A stretch of DNA of 48,488 bases from Protofrankia sp. CiP1_Cm_nod1 (lineage in GTDB: Bacteria > Actinomycetota > Actinomycetes > Frankiales > Frankiaceae), in the NCBI RefSeq assembly GCF_920888515.1, contig NZ_CAKKTM010000355.1:1-48488 (forward strand). Reading direction: 5' to 3'. The notes beneath the pieces are model-generated. The model saw only the letters and a program-made list of their open reading frames with translations, did not search any database and was not told the DNA's origin. A program made the position numbers and the translations under genes. This document shows, one piece after another, positions 8,879 to 15,985 of the stretch. Position 1 is the first letter of the stretch; the number at the start of each line of letters is the position of its first letter.

Positions 8879-10129
8879 TCAGGGGCGTAACTGTACGTCC
8901 ATATATGATCTCCACTGTGCGACGAAATCGGCCTCGGTGACGCCCAGGACCGCCCGCAGCGCATCGGCCAGCCGCGCCTGCGGGTCGCCGGCGCCGGTCC
9001 CGGCCTGCCGGTAGAACCTGACCAGCCCGTCCAGGCCGGCCCGGTCCGCGATCAGCCGGCAGGCCAGCCACGCCTGCTGGTAGCGGACGGGGACGCTCCC
9101 GTCCGTCGCGGAGAACGCCGCGTCGTCGGGCAGCGCGTCCGGTAGCCGGCCCGCGCGTACCTCGGCGGCCAGTTCCGTGGCCGCCCGGGCCACCGCCAGC
9201 CGTACCCCGGCGTGGCCCACGGTCTCGGCGAGCCCCTCCACCAGCCACGTCGGGGTGCCCGCCCCGGTCACGTCCGCGCTGGCCAGGTGGGTGAACTCGT
9301 GCCGCAGCACCACCTGCCGTCCCTCGACGCTCAACCGGTCGTAGACCTCCGGATCGACGATCACACGACCAGCACCCGGCCCGTCATCCCCGCTCCCGCC
9401 GCCGGCACCATGGCCGGTGCCACTGCCGACGCCACTGCCGGTACCACTACTGATACCACCTCCGGTGCCACTACTGGTACCACTGCCGGTGCCGCCATCG
9501 GGCAACGCTCCGGAAGGGCATCCACCCGATGGGCACCCCGGCGGCGGAGCACCGCCCCCGATGCCATCGGACGACGGCCCGGGAGCACCGGCTCCCCCGG
9601 CCTTCCACGGGAGCACCGCGACCGCGGCCTCACCGCCTGCCCGCCCCGACGCGGCACGGAAGCCGGCGCCGTCCGCGGGAACCTCCACCACGACCCGGTC
9701 GGCCCACGGCCCGTCCCAGACACCGCGCACATAACGCAGCGCCTCGTCGGCGTCACGGCGCACCTGGTCCAGCCGCGACGACGGCGCGCCCCCGACGACC
9801 AGCAAACGCCCGGCCGGCTGCCCAGCCGCCCCCTGCCCAGCCAGGCCCCGACCGGCCGGGCGCGGCACGGGCTGTGGCCGGGCCGCACCCGCCGCGTCCC
9901 CGAGAACGGCATTTCCCCGACCGGCAACTGCCTGACCGTCACGCTCCTGACCTGCCTGGCCGGTGACAGCTGGCACCATCCCGACGGCGGCCGCCACGCA
10001 GACAGCCACCATCACCACCAGCACGCGCCGCCGGAGCCACCGCCCGGCCCGGCTCACCCGGCCGGCCCGGCCGTGACGCGCCGCCGCGGGGGAAGGATGT
10101 GGGCTAACCGGTCCGGCGGGCGCGTTCAC
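8879..10129 (-). CDS. Membrane-anchored zinc peptidase (peptidase MA-like)
   Basis: 416 residues from GTG 10129, overlapping the upstream gene by 26 bp. A basic N-terminus and one hydrophobic segment (VLVVMVAVCVAAAVGMVP, residues 36-53) form a signal anchor. Residues about 205-262 are a Gly/Ser/Thr linker with GTGSGTSSGTGGG-like repeats, absent from typical relatives. The catalytic block is HEFTH at 277-281, with the third zinc ligand probably in WLVEGLAETVGH 18 residues later. It is expected to act outside the cell on an unknown substrate. The linker is in the middle of the protein, just before the catalytic part. Confidence 0.82.
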   Translation of the reverse strand: MNAPAGPVSPHPSPAAARHGRAGRVSRAGRWLRRRVLVVMVAVCVAAAVGMVPAVTGQAGQERDGQAVAGRGNAVLGDAAGAARPQPVPRPAGRGLAGQGAAGQPAGRLLVVGGAPSSRLDQVRRDADEALRYVRGVWDGPWADRVVVEVPADGAGFRAASGRAGGEAAVAVLPWKAGGAGAPGPSSDGIGGGAPPPGCPSGGCPSGALPDGGTGSGTSSGTGGGISSGTGSGVGSGTGHGAGGGSGDDGPGAGRVIVDPEVYDRLSVEGRQVVLRHEFTHLASADVTGAGTPTWLVEGLAETVGHAGVRLAVARAATELAAEVRAGRLPDALPDDAAFSATDGSVPVRYQQAWLACRLIADRAGLDGLVRFYRQAGTGAGDPQARLADALRAVLGVTEADFVAQWRSYMDVQLRP

Positions 10130-10502
10130 GGGGGCCGTTCACGGGACGGGGCAACGGCAGCACCTGCGCCATCGGCACCGGCGCCGCGCTCCCGGCGTTC
10201 CCGGCGTCCTCGGCGTTCCCGGTCTCCCTGGCCTTCCTGGCCTTCCTGGCCTTCCTGGGCGTCGCGGACGCCACCGGGGGGACGAACCGGGAGCGTGGGA
10301 TCAGGCCACCGGCGGCGAGAGCGTCCACGGCCCGCTGCTCGTTGTCGTCCCAGTCGACGACACCGCCGGCGGGCTCCAGCAGAACACGCACCACGCAGTC
10401 CCCACACGCGGCCCCGCGCACCACGCAGGTGCCACAGTCGATCAGCATCGTCTCCGCCTCCCCGGCCGGAACCGGCCGCCTCGAGCCGACCCGAACGGTC
10501 AT
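10104..10502 (-). CDS. Small conserved actinobacterial protein with Cys cluster
   Basis: 132 residues from ATG 10502. Residues 19-45 contain a conserved-looking four-Cys pattern, C-G-T-C then A-C-G-D-C (DCGTCVVRGAACGDCVVRVL), followed by an Asp-rich helix (VVDWDDNEQRAVDALAAGGLIPR). The C-terminal 60 residues are low-complexity with ARKARKARE repeats. Similar small proteins occur in Streptomyces and relatives, usually beside an NlpC/P60 hydrolase gene in front of the respiratory genes; no NlpC/P60 gene is present here, and the accessory island starts where it would be expected. Function unknown; the cysteines suggest metal binding. Confidence 0.72.
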   Translation of the reverse strand: MTVRVGSRRPVPAGEAETMLIDCGTCVVRGAACGDCVVRVLLEPAGGVVDWDDNEQRAVDALAAGGLIPRSRFVPPVASATPRKARKARKARETGNAEDAGNAGSAAPVPMAQVLPLPRPVNGPRERARRTG

Positions 10503-10758
10503 GACATGACCGCCACGGGTGACGCGATCGCGTCGGGACCCACCGTAGGCACCAGGTCCGACAACTTTTCCGCCCCGACACCCCCAGCGGTCCACCGGAC
10601 AGCGCGACGACCAGACCGAAAGCATGAATCAGGAATGATGCCGAGGCCGCCAGAGGAAGGATGCCGGGACCAGCAGGAGAACCCAGCACAGCCCGGACGA
10701 AGAACGAGACCTGGCCACCCAGCCCCTGACCCCACCAGAAAGCCCAGGCTTGACGCCG

Positions 10759-11313
10759 CTACAGCCGAGCAAGGTCGATCTTGACGGGGAAAGGCGCGAC
10801 GGCGTCAACGACACCCGTGAAGACCTCATCGTCACGGTATGCCCTGGTCGCCGGATCGATGACGTAGGTGCGGACGACCGGGACGCCCGCGGGGGGCTGC
10901 TCGACCCGCCAGTAGTACGAGATCCCGGCCCGTGCGTACTGCTCGGCCTTGACGACCCGGTCGGTCGTCTCCGAGCCCGGTGAGACGACCTCGACGACAA
11001 GCAGGATGTGCTCGGGACGGGCCGGCATGATGTCGATCGTGTCGGCGCGGTACACGACGACGTCCGGGCGCCGGTTCGTCAGCGGCACCTCCTGTAGCCG
11101 AACATCGAAGCCGAAATCCGCGTTCCAGCCCGGCCCGGCAGCTGCCTCCAGCGCGACCGCAAGAATCTTGACCAGCCGGTTGTGGCGCTTGAACGCACGA
11201 GGGCTCACGACGACCGTCCCGTCCACGATCTCGATGCCCGCGCACTGCTCCTCGGACCAGGAGTCGTACTGCTCCACCGTGATCTGCTGGTGCATCCAGG
11301 CGGGAGCAATCAT
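10759..11313 (-). CDS. Uma2 family endonuclease-like protein
   Basis: 184 residues ending with TAG at 10759. The PD-(D/E)XK-like Uma2 core is visible: NRRPDVVVY, then ILLVVEVVSPGSETTDRVVK and YARAGISYYWRVE. The start is uncertain: ATG 11313 has GGAG directly touching it, while a strong GGAGGAGG lies 18 nt upstream, well placed only for an ATC codon in this frame. Uma2 genes are abundant in cyanobacteria and some actinobacteria and their targets are unknown. It is the first gene of the accessory island. Confidence 0.82.
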   Translation of the reverse strand: MIAPAWMHQQITVEQYDSWSEEQCAGIEIVDGTVVVSPRAFKRHNRLVKILAVALEAAAGPGWNADFGFDVRLQEVPLTNRRPDVVVYRADTIDIMPARPEHILLVVEVVSPGSETTDRVVKAEQYARAGISYYWRVEQPPAGVPVVRTYVIDPATRAYRDDEVFTGVVDAVAPFPVKIDLARL

Positions 11314-11509
11314 CTCCGTGGCGATGGCACACCTCCTCCAGGCGACCCGACGGCCTGATCCTCCCGAGCCAGCGTAACGCCGCCGTCTCGGGTAGCCGGA
11401 CCGGTCCTCAACGATCATTGCCCACGGATGGAACGATCTCGGACACGCTCTTCGTCCGCCACTAACGATCTCGATGGCGTATCGCAGGCACTGTAGGTAA
11501 AATGCAGGC

Positions 11510-11740
11510 ATGACTGCGATCACTATCCGCGACGTCTCCGAGTCCACCCTCGAAGCGTTGAAAATCAAGGCAGCGAAGGGGGGACGCAGCCTACAGACGT
11601 ACCTGCTCGACCTGGTCACGCGCGACGCACGGACGCCGTCCCTGGCGGACATGATGACCCGCCTCGACCGCGAGACACGGTCCGACGTCAGCACCTCGGA
11701 CATCCTTGCCGCGATCGACGACGGCAGGCAACGCCGTTGA
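11510..11740 (+). CDS. FitA/VapB-type ribbon-helix-helix antitoxin
   Basis: 76 residues. MTAITIRDVSESTLEALKIKAAKGGRSLQTYLLDLV is the FitA-like ribbon-helix-helix DNA-binding half, with the Leu/Arg pattern of Arc/MetJ proteins. The C-terminal part (DVSTSDILAAIDDGR) should wrap the PIN toxin. Its stop overlaps the TTG start of the next gene, so the two are translationally coupled, as is common for toxin-antitoxin operons. It probably represses its own promoter; the 70 bp in front is less GC-rich (GTAGGTAAAATGC just before the start). Confidence 0.9.
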   Translation: MTAITIRDVSESTLEALKIKAAKGGRSLQTYLLDLVTRDARTPSLADMMTRLDRETRSDVSTSDILAAIDDGRQRR

Positions 11741-12144
11741 GCGATGTAGCGGCCGTGATCGACTGTTCGGCGCTGGTACGGACGCTGACAGACCAGGGTG
11801 CGGGTGGAGCCGCCGTACGCCGCCGGCTCGCCAGCCTCGAGTCGCTCGCGGCACCTGGCCTGCTCGACTACGAAGTGGTCTCGGCGCTGTTCGGGATGCT
11901 TCGAGGCAACAAGATCACCGAACGAGAGACGACGAAGGCCGTCGCCGATTACCAGATACTGCCGCTCGTGCGGCACGAGACACTGATCCTCTGGCGGCGG
12001 GTCCGCGAACTGCATCACAACCTCAGCGCGTACGACGCGCAGTACGTGGCCCTCGCCGAGGCGCTGGGACTTCCCCTGATCACCAGCGACGCCCGCATCG
12101 CGCGCAGCGGCGCGGCCACATGCGCTGTCGAGCTCTTCGCCTGA
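11737..12144 (+). CDS. vapC: PIN-domain toxin (VapC)
   Basis: 135 residues from TTG 11737, whose TTGA overlaps the antitoxin stop. PIN acidic residues are all present: VIDCSALV near the N-terminus, E in DYEVVSALFG near 48, and D...D in YDAQYVALAEALGLPLITSDARIAR near 99-120. VapC toxins are magnesium-dependent ribonucleases, often cutting tRNA. Length is normal. Partner of the FitA-like antitoxin directly upstream. The gene looks intact. Confidence 0.92.
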   Translation: MSDVAAVIDCSALVRTLTDQGAGGAAVRRRLASLESLAAPGLLDYEVVSALFGMLRGNKITERETTKAVADYQILPLVRHETLILWRRVRELHHNLSAYDAQYVALAEALGLPLITSDARIARSGAATCAVELFA

Positions 12145-12238
12145 CGTTGCGTCAGAACGGTCATCAGGCTGTGCGTGGACTGCCGCGTGCCGTCAGCAGG
12201 CGCTCGCCGAAGGCCGTCGCCTGAAGTACCACCCGGCC

Positions 12239-13279
12239 TCAGCCGAGGAGGCTGGCGAGCATGGGCGCCGGGACGGCCCTGACCGGGTGGTCGAGGTCGA
12301 GGATGGATTTGGTGGCGAGGATGCCGTGGCCGTACCTGGCGTCGATGCGGCGGGCTTCGGCGCGCCAGCCGGTGTCGATCCACTTGGATTCGATGGGGGT
12401 GGTCGCCATGGGGCCGGCGGTGCCGGGGATACGGACAGGGCTGAGGTCGATCTCGCCACCGGAGCCGGTGCGGGCATAGCCGATGGTGTCGTCGGCGATC
12501 CAGCGTCCTTCGTCGTGCTGGTCGACGGCACGGGCGAGGGCGACGGCGAGGGCCATCTCGCTCAGTGCGGGGAACTCCGGGCGGGGCAGGCCGAGGCTGG
12601 TCAGTGCCGGCAGCCAGGCGAGGAGCGGGTCGGTGAGATACAGCTTGTGCCGGGTCCCGGCGACGGCCCGGCCGTCGTCGGTGCGCTGGCGGCAGCGCAG
12701 GGCGGCGTGTGAGTTGACCAGGCGGATGATGCGGCGTTCGAACAGGTCGCGGTTGGGGTAGCCGAGTTCGGCGGCGGTGGCGGTGAGGTTCAGCGGGCTG
12801 GTCATGCGCGCGGCGATTCCGGTGAGCAGGAGCGGGACGGAGTCGGTGGACGCCTCTGGATCGACGTCCGCGCGCAGCCAGGCGAGCAGGTCGCGCAGGT
12901 AGGTGGGGCTGACGGCGCCGGCGCGGTGGTGCTCGGCGACCGCGCGGGGGAAACCGCCGCAGGTCAGGTAGTCCTGCCAGGCGAGGTCGAAGTCGTCGAC
13001 GCTGAACGCGAGGGCGGACAGCGCGCCGGCCGCCGATGTGCTGTCGAGCTCACCGGGATGGCTGACCGGTGGGAGAGGCAGCCGGGGGTGGGTGGCGGTG
13101 AGGTAGTCACGGAAACCCATCGGGAGGAGCTGGCGGATGCGGTGCCCGGCCCCGGAACCGGCCCGGCCGCGCAGGACGCGGTTGGCGCGAGCCCACGCCG
13201 TCGGGTCCGTACCGGCTGCCGCGCTTGCCCACCACGGGTTCGCATCGGCGAGGACGCGGCGCAGCTCGTCGTCTCGCAT
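12239..13279 (-). CDS. DUF4143-type AAA ATPase with internal deletion of the P-loop region
   Basis: 346 residues from ATG 13279, in frame throughout. The N-terminal 37 residues (MRDDELRRVLADANPWWAS..., ANRVLRG) and everything from about residue 38 (RAGSGAGHRIRQLLPMGFRDYL) to the end match the two parts of a family of actinobacterial ATP-binding proteins as I recall them. The middle, which should hold Walker A, Walker B and the sensor (roughly 130-150 residues), is missing; the join is VLRG-RAGSGAG. The C-terminal nuclease-like DUF4143 region keeps EIDL and ESKW. ATPase activity should be lost. Whether the remaining part works is unknown. Direct repeats lie just upstream. Confidence 0.75.
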   Translation of the reverse strand: MRDDELRRVLADANPWWASAAAGTDPTAWARANRVLRGRAGSGAGHRIRQLLPMGFRDYLTATHPRLPLPPVSHPGELDSTSAAGALSALAFSVDDFDLAWQDYLTCGGFPRAVAEHHRAGAVSPTYLRDLLAWLRADVDPEASTDSVPLLLTGIAARMTSPLNLTATAAELGYPNRDLFERRIIRLVNSHAALRCRQRTDDGRAVAGTRHKLYLTDPLLAWLPALTSLGLPRPEFPALSEMALAVALARAVDQHDEGRWIADDTIGYARTGSGGEIDLSPVRIPGTAGPMATTPIESKWIDTGWRAEARRIDARYGHGILATKSILDLDHPVRAVPAPMLASLLG

Positions 13280-13299
13280 GGACCGCGGCTACCTGCCGG

Positions 13300-13388
13300 C
13301 ACCACAGAAGGTAGGGGTTTTCGCCCTTGTCTCACCACAGAAGGTAGGGGGTTCTGCTAGATGGCACACCACAGAAGTGGGGAGGTAG
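13300..13388 (-). repeat. Three direct repeats of CACCACAGAAGGTAGGGG upstream of the AAA gene
   Basis: Copies start at 13300 and 13333 (18 bp, identical) and 13367 (first 11 bp identical, then a changed tail). The spacing is 33 and 34 bp, about three helical turns. They begin 20 bp upstream of the AAA gene's ATG (gene on the minus strand). Spacers are 15-16 bp and unrelated. This layout fits iterated operator or silencer sites rather than a CRISPR. Basis: seen directly; function inferred. Confidence 0.75.
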
Positions 13389-13520
13389 ACACGACTTTCC
13401 GTAGCCGGAACTGTCGAAGGCTGGCATAGAGGACCTCGTCGAACAGACTCGAGACCACGGCGATGCCCAGCTCGACGAACTGGGCCTTGTCCGCTTCGCC
13501 GCCGCGTGGCCGCTCGGATC
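13357..13520 (-). pseudogene. Unidentified gene fragment ending in the repeat block
   Basis: After a stop near 13522, the minus strand reads SERPRGGEADKAQFVELGIA and on through VVSSLFDEVLYASLRQF to a TAG at 13357-13359. The composition (regular hydrophobic spacing, few Arg/Pro) is that of a real protein end, unlike the surrounding shadow frames. No start codon or ribosome site is visible, and the last residues are read through the third repeat copy. I do not recognise the family. Confidence 0.35.
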
Positions 13521-13674
13521 ACCAGACAGGAACCGTTGGTGGTGGCGACAAGACCGCGAACGGCACCTGGGCGCCACCCATGCGGCCACGAATCCGCCAG
13601 ACGCGGCACAGTTAACAAAATAACTACCGGAAGACAATGGACGACACCCTGTGCGATGTGCGCCGCTGGCGCGC

Positions 13675-13884
13675 CTACGGGCCGGTAGGCACCCTGGGTG
13701 CTTTCAGGTGATCTACGGCCGCGTTGCGCTGACGCCTGCGGTATTCGAGCAGGTCGTCGAGCCGGACCTCGCGGTGGCGGCTCGGTTTCTCGAACGGAAT
13801 GACGCCGCTCTCCAACAGCCGGACCAGCGTGGTGCGCGAGATGCCCAGCAGGTCTGCCGCCTCCTGAGCAGACAGCGTCAGGCT
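13675..13884 (-). pseudogene. Remnant of an HTH (excisionase-like) antitoxin gene
   Basis: The minus strand reads LTLSAQEAADLLGISRTTLV and continues RLLESGVIPFEKPSRHREVR, LDDLLEYRRRQRNAA, closely matching residues about 83-135 of the intact antitoxin at 20809-21333. There is no start: the reading frame is joined to the truncated vapC at its upstream side. Downstream, after RNAA, the sequence passes into about 25 bp resembling the PIN toxin gene (AGCACC...GGTGCCTACCGGCC, compare 21411-21430) and stops. So both antitoxin and toxin of a module like the 20.8-21.9 kb pair were once here and were deleted internally. Confidence 0.75.
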
Positions 13885-14020
13885 GGGTCAGACCAACACG
13901 GGCAGGTCTGTTGACAGCCTGTTCCCACCACGCGTGCGCCCGCGAGTGCTGCGGGAAGCCTGAGATGACCGTGCAAAGCAGCAGATTGACGTCGAGGACG
14001 ATCACGAGGCTGCCGCACAT
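13880..14020 (-). pseudogene. vapC 5' fragment (truncated PIN toxin)
   Basis: From ATG 14020, eleven base pairs after the vapB stop, the first 47 or so residues (MCGSLVIVLDVNLLLCTVIS, then GFPQHSRAHAWWEQAVN and VGLTQP) match the start of a VapC family that I know to continue for another 90 residues. The first PIN aspartate (VLDVN) is present; the remaining acidic residues are lost. The sequence switches at CCTGACGCTG into the HTH remnant. The toxin cannot be active. Confidence 0.75.
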
Positions 14021-14030
14021 TATCCATGAT

Positions 14031-14261
14031 CTACTCGTCCTCCAGTTCGTCGGCGAGCCGGTTGAAACCAGACGGATCGAATCCCGGCCGTACAGCCGAC
14101 TCGTGCGGTGTCAGACGGTATGGCTCCTGTCTGGCATCGGGCGGCGCCAAGGCGCGCCACAACGCGTCGTTGACGATCTGCTTCATGGGGCGACGCTCGC
14201 GGTGGACAGCCTCCTCGATCAGCCGGGCGACGTCATCATCGATGGTCAAGGTGGTCCGCAT
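14031..14261 (-). CDS. vapB: VapB-type antitoxin, partner toxin truncated
   Basis: 76 residues from ATG 14261 (MRTTLTIDDDVARLIEEAVH). This is the short ribbon-helix-helix antitoxin type with TTLTIDDDVA at the N-terminus, then a helix and a disordered toxin-binding tail (FDPSGFNRLADELEDE). The start was chosen because the family begins at MRTTLTID; the frame extends upstream without homology. The toxin gene directly downstream is broken after 47 codons, so this is an orphan antitoxin that may still bind DNA. Confidence 0.82.
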   Translation of the reverse strand: MRTTLTIDDDVARLIEEAVHRERRPMKQIVNDALWRALAPPDARQEPYRLTPHESAVRPGFDPSGFNRLADELEDE

Positions 14262-14584
14262 ACAAGACATCATGCTTGCCAACCAAGGACCCGGTGAACG
14301 CGACAGACTCGTTTGAAATCGTCGGGCGACACAAGAAGATCTGCACGGCACGCCTCAACCGGCGTGGTAGATGCGGAAGCTGTCATCACGTGCTCGACTT
14401 TCACACTTTCCTTGATCGCTGGCGGCTGTCGGCGAAGGCGCATTGATTGCACTCATCGAGTTGGGTGGATGTTTCCGCCAGTGGCACGGCTCGATGTCGA
14501 TGTCGATGTCGATGTCGTCGAACGTACGTTCCGTGAACCTGGCGAGACCACGCCCCCGGCGAATCCCGTGGCCACCGCTGTCGC
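14262..14584. other. Intergenic region, 323 bp, with hexamer repeat and palindrome
   Basis: No gene recognised. It holds four tandem copies of TCGATG (14491-14514) and a perfect 12-bp palindrome GAACGTACGTTC (14520-14531). The 346-bp duplicated block that contains the XRE gene starts at 14546. The palindrome lies downstream of the XRE gene, not in front of it, so it is not an obvious operator for that gene. Confidence 0.5.
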
Positions 14585-14891
14585 CTACGCCGCGGAACGA
14601 GGGGTGACGCGAACGTCGAGGTCAGCGTCGAGAGCCTCGGCCAGCCGCCCCAGCACGGGGAGTGCGGGTACCGTCCCGCCGGCCTCGAACCGGGCCACCG
14701 CCGACTGGGTCATACCTGCCGTCCGAGCCAGCTCAGCCTGGCTCCAGGCACGCCGCAGGCGCAGCTCCCGCACCGCTCGGCCCAGCTCGAACGCCAGCCT
14801 GGCCGCCTGGTACGCCTCCCGCGCGCCCGGCTCGCCCATCCGCCGTTCCCTCAGCTCCGCCCAGTCCGCCCGCTCAGCCACCGCCGTCCTC
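14546..14891. repeat. 346-bp duplicated block, copy 1
   Basis: Same length and order, no indels seen, as 17315-17660. By eye about ten mismatches. Contains the complete XRE gene plus the first codons of whatever followed it (GTGGCCACGGGATTCGCC on the minus strand). Borders: GACCACG at the low end, CGCCGTCCTC at the high end. Confidence 0.85.
14585..14881 (-). CDS. XRE-family antitoxin, copy 1 (HigA-like)
   Basis: 98 residues from GTG 14881 (copy 2 has ATG at the same place). An N-terminal helix (AERADWAELRERRMGEPGAR) is followed by a lambda-repressor-type HTH: ELRLRRAWSQAELARTAGMT and QSAVARFEAGGTVPALPVLG. Antitoxins of this form usually follow a RelE/Gp49-like toxin gene. Here the toxin is absent; the duplicated block ends 10 bp upstream of the start. 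It differs from copy 2 at two residues (A/V in the first HTH helix, A/T in VPALP). Confidence 0.85.
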   Translation of the reverse strand: MAERADWAELRERRMGEPGAREAYQAARLAFELGRAVRELRLRRAWSQAELARTAGMTQSAVARFEAGGTVPALPVLGRLAEALDADLDVRVTPRSAA

Positions 14892-15010
14892 TGAAGTTGA
14901 CCGGCATGCCGGCCGAGACCGGACAGCTTGACCGCCGGACGCGCGAACCGTCACCTGTCCCAGGTCGGCAACGGTTACCGGCCTTTGTGCCACGCTACCG
15001 GTCGTTGGCG

Positions 15011-15346
15011 TCAGGTCAGGCGGTACTCCCGATCGCCGAAGTCAGCGACGATGCGGAGCTTGCCGCCGAGGGCACTGACGTAGGCACGCAGGGTAGAGAT
15101 GGTGACGCTGTCGAGTTCGCCCCGTTCGAGGGCGGAGACGCGCGGCTGGGAGACCCCCATCGCGGCGGCGAGGTCGGACTGGGTGCGGTCCTGCTCGGCA
15201 CGGACCTGGGCGAGATGCCACGCCCGGATGTGATCTTCGGCGACCTCACGTGCCCGGGTCATGTCGGCGTCGTCGAGGTCGAGTTCAGCGAGCAGTTCGC
15301 CGGTGTCCTCGTAGGTGTGCCAGCCGGCGGCGGTTCGTCCGCTCAT
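15011..15346 (-). CDS. higA: HigA-like XRE antitoxin with truncated toxin upstream
   Basis: 111 residues from ATG 15346. The N-terminal half is a helical region with LLAELDLDDADMTRAREVAE; the HTH follows in the C-terminal half (DRTQSDLAAAMGVSQPRVSA, LERGELDSVTISTLRAYVSA), ending LRIVADFGDREYRLT. The C-terminal HTH order is that of the HigA antitoxins encoded after HigB/Gp49-like toxins. Only the last 40-50 codons of such a toxin remain in front of it (15353 onward), so this is an orphan. It may still repress the old promoter if that survives. Confidence 0.85.
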   Translation of the reverse strand: MSGRTAAGWHTYEDTGELLAELDLDDADMTRAREVAEDHIRAWHLAQVRAEQDRTQSDLAAAMGVSQPRVSALERGELDSVTISTLRAYVSALGGKLRIVADFGDREYRLT

Positions 15347-15352
15347 CGTCGA

Positions 15353-15505
15353 TCAGCCTCCCTCTTCCAGCGCTACCAGATGTTCGGCGTGGCGTGCCTC
15401 GGCGAGCGGGACCGCCACCTCGTACCACCCCTGCCGGTTGCCGGACTTGTCTCCGACGGGGAACGCTGTCTCCGATCTACTGCCAGCGCCGACGCCTACC
15501 GGCCG
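15353..15505 (-). pseudogene. HigB (RelE/Gp49-like) toxin 3' fragment
   Basis: Reading leftward to the TGA at 15353-15355 the frame gives FPVGDKSGNRQGWYEVAVPL, AEARHAEHLVALEEGG. G-D-K-x-G-N-x-x-G-W-Y...A-x-P-x-A-E is the end of a HigB-type toxin family in which the toxin gene directly precedes an XRE antitoxin gene. An in-frame stop about 30 codons upstream (near 15497) and absence of the N-terminal half mean the toxin is dead. Its stop is 6 bp from the higA start. Confidence 0.65.
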
Positions 15506-15985
15506 CTAAGATCCCGAACGGCCCGTAGGGTGGTAAACGGTGCGCCGTCCCCTTCCGCCCTGCTGAGTGATCATTCCGCGCTCGCGCAGGCCGCGGAGGA
15601 TCTTGCGCACATACTGCGCGGTTACATCGAGCTCGGCGGCCAGGTCGTTGGCGGTCTCGATGCCGTTGTTGACGGCGTCGAGGACCCGCTGTTCGACGTG
15701 GGTGAGCACCGGCCGTGCCTGAGCCTGAGCCTGAGCCTGATGAAGGACCACGGTGAATCGGATGCCGTTGTCAACGTAGTGCGCCGGCGGGAGGCCCTGG
15801 GTGGCGAGTGCCTCCGTGACCGCGGGGATGCCGGTCGCGAGGGCCTCGATAACCCGCGCTCCGGTACTCGGGGACCGCACATACTGGCAGATATCGACGA
15901 GGCGTGCGTTGCGCGCTGAGGTCACATAGTCGCGGCCCAGCCGGTCAACGGTGATTCCATACAGCCCCCCGGGGTTCGACACGAC
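15506..15985 (-). pseudogene. AlbA_2-type ATP-binding regulator, C-terminal fragment
   Basis: The fragment reads HHRLVVSNPGGLYGITVDRL, then TSARNARLVDICQYVRSPST and VIEALATGIPAVTEALATQGL, the late part of Schlafen/AlbA_2 ATP-binding transcriptional regulators (VSNPGGLYG is a hallmark as I recall). A winged helix closes it (VLTHVEQRVLDAVNNGIETA..., RGMITQQGGRGRRTVYHP). The N-terminal AlbA_2 domain, usually about 300 residues, is missing: at about 15985 the sequence turns into an IS remnant. Four tandem copies of GCCTGA (15717-15740) encode QAQAQAQA just before the winged helix. Confidence 0.7.

Noticed and set aside
13300-13388. CRISPR array
   Set aside because: Only three units, spacers of 15-16 bp, repeats of 18 bp and no cas genes; better explained as iterated binding sites.
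14520-14531. Palindrome GAACGTACGTTC as operator of the XRE gene
   Set aside because: It lies downstream of that gene and outside the duplicated block, with no start codon nearby on either strand.
15484-15510. Remnant of the HTH-linked PIN toxin gene (DAYRPLRS, compare GAYRPLWS at 21.42 kb)
   Set aside because: Only about seven residues and a dozen bases agree; too short to separate from chance, although the same words occur in the real remnant at 13.67 kb.
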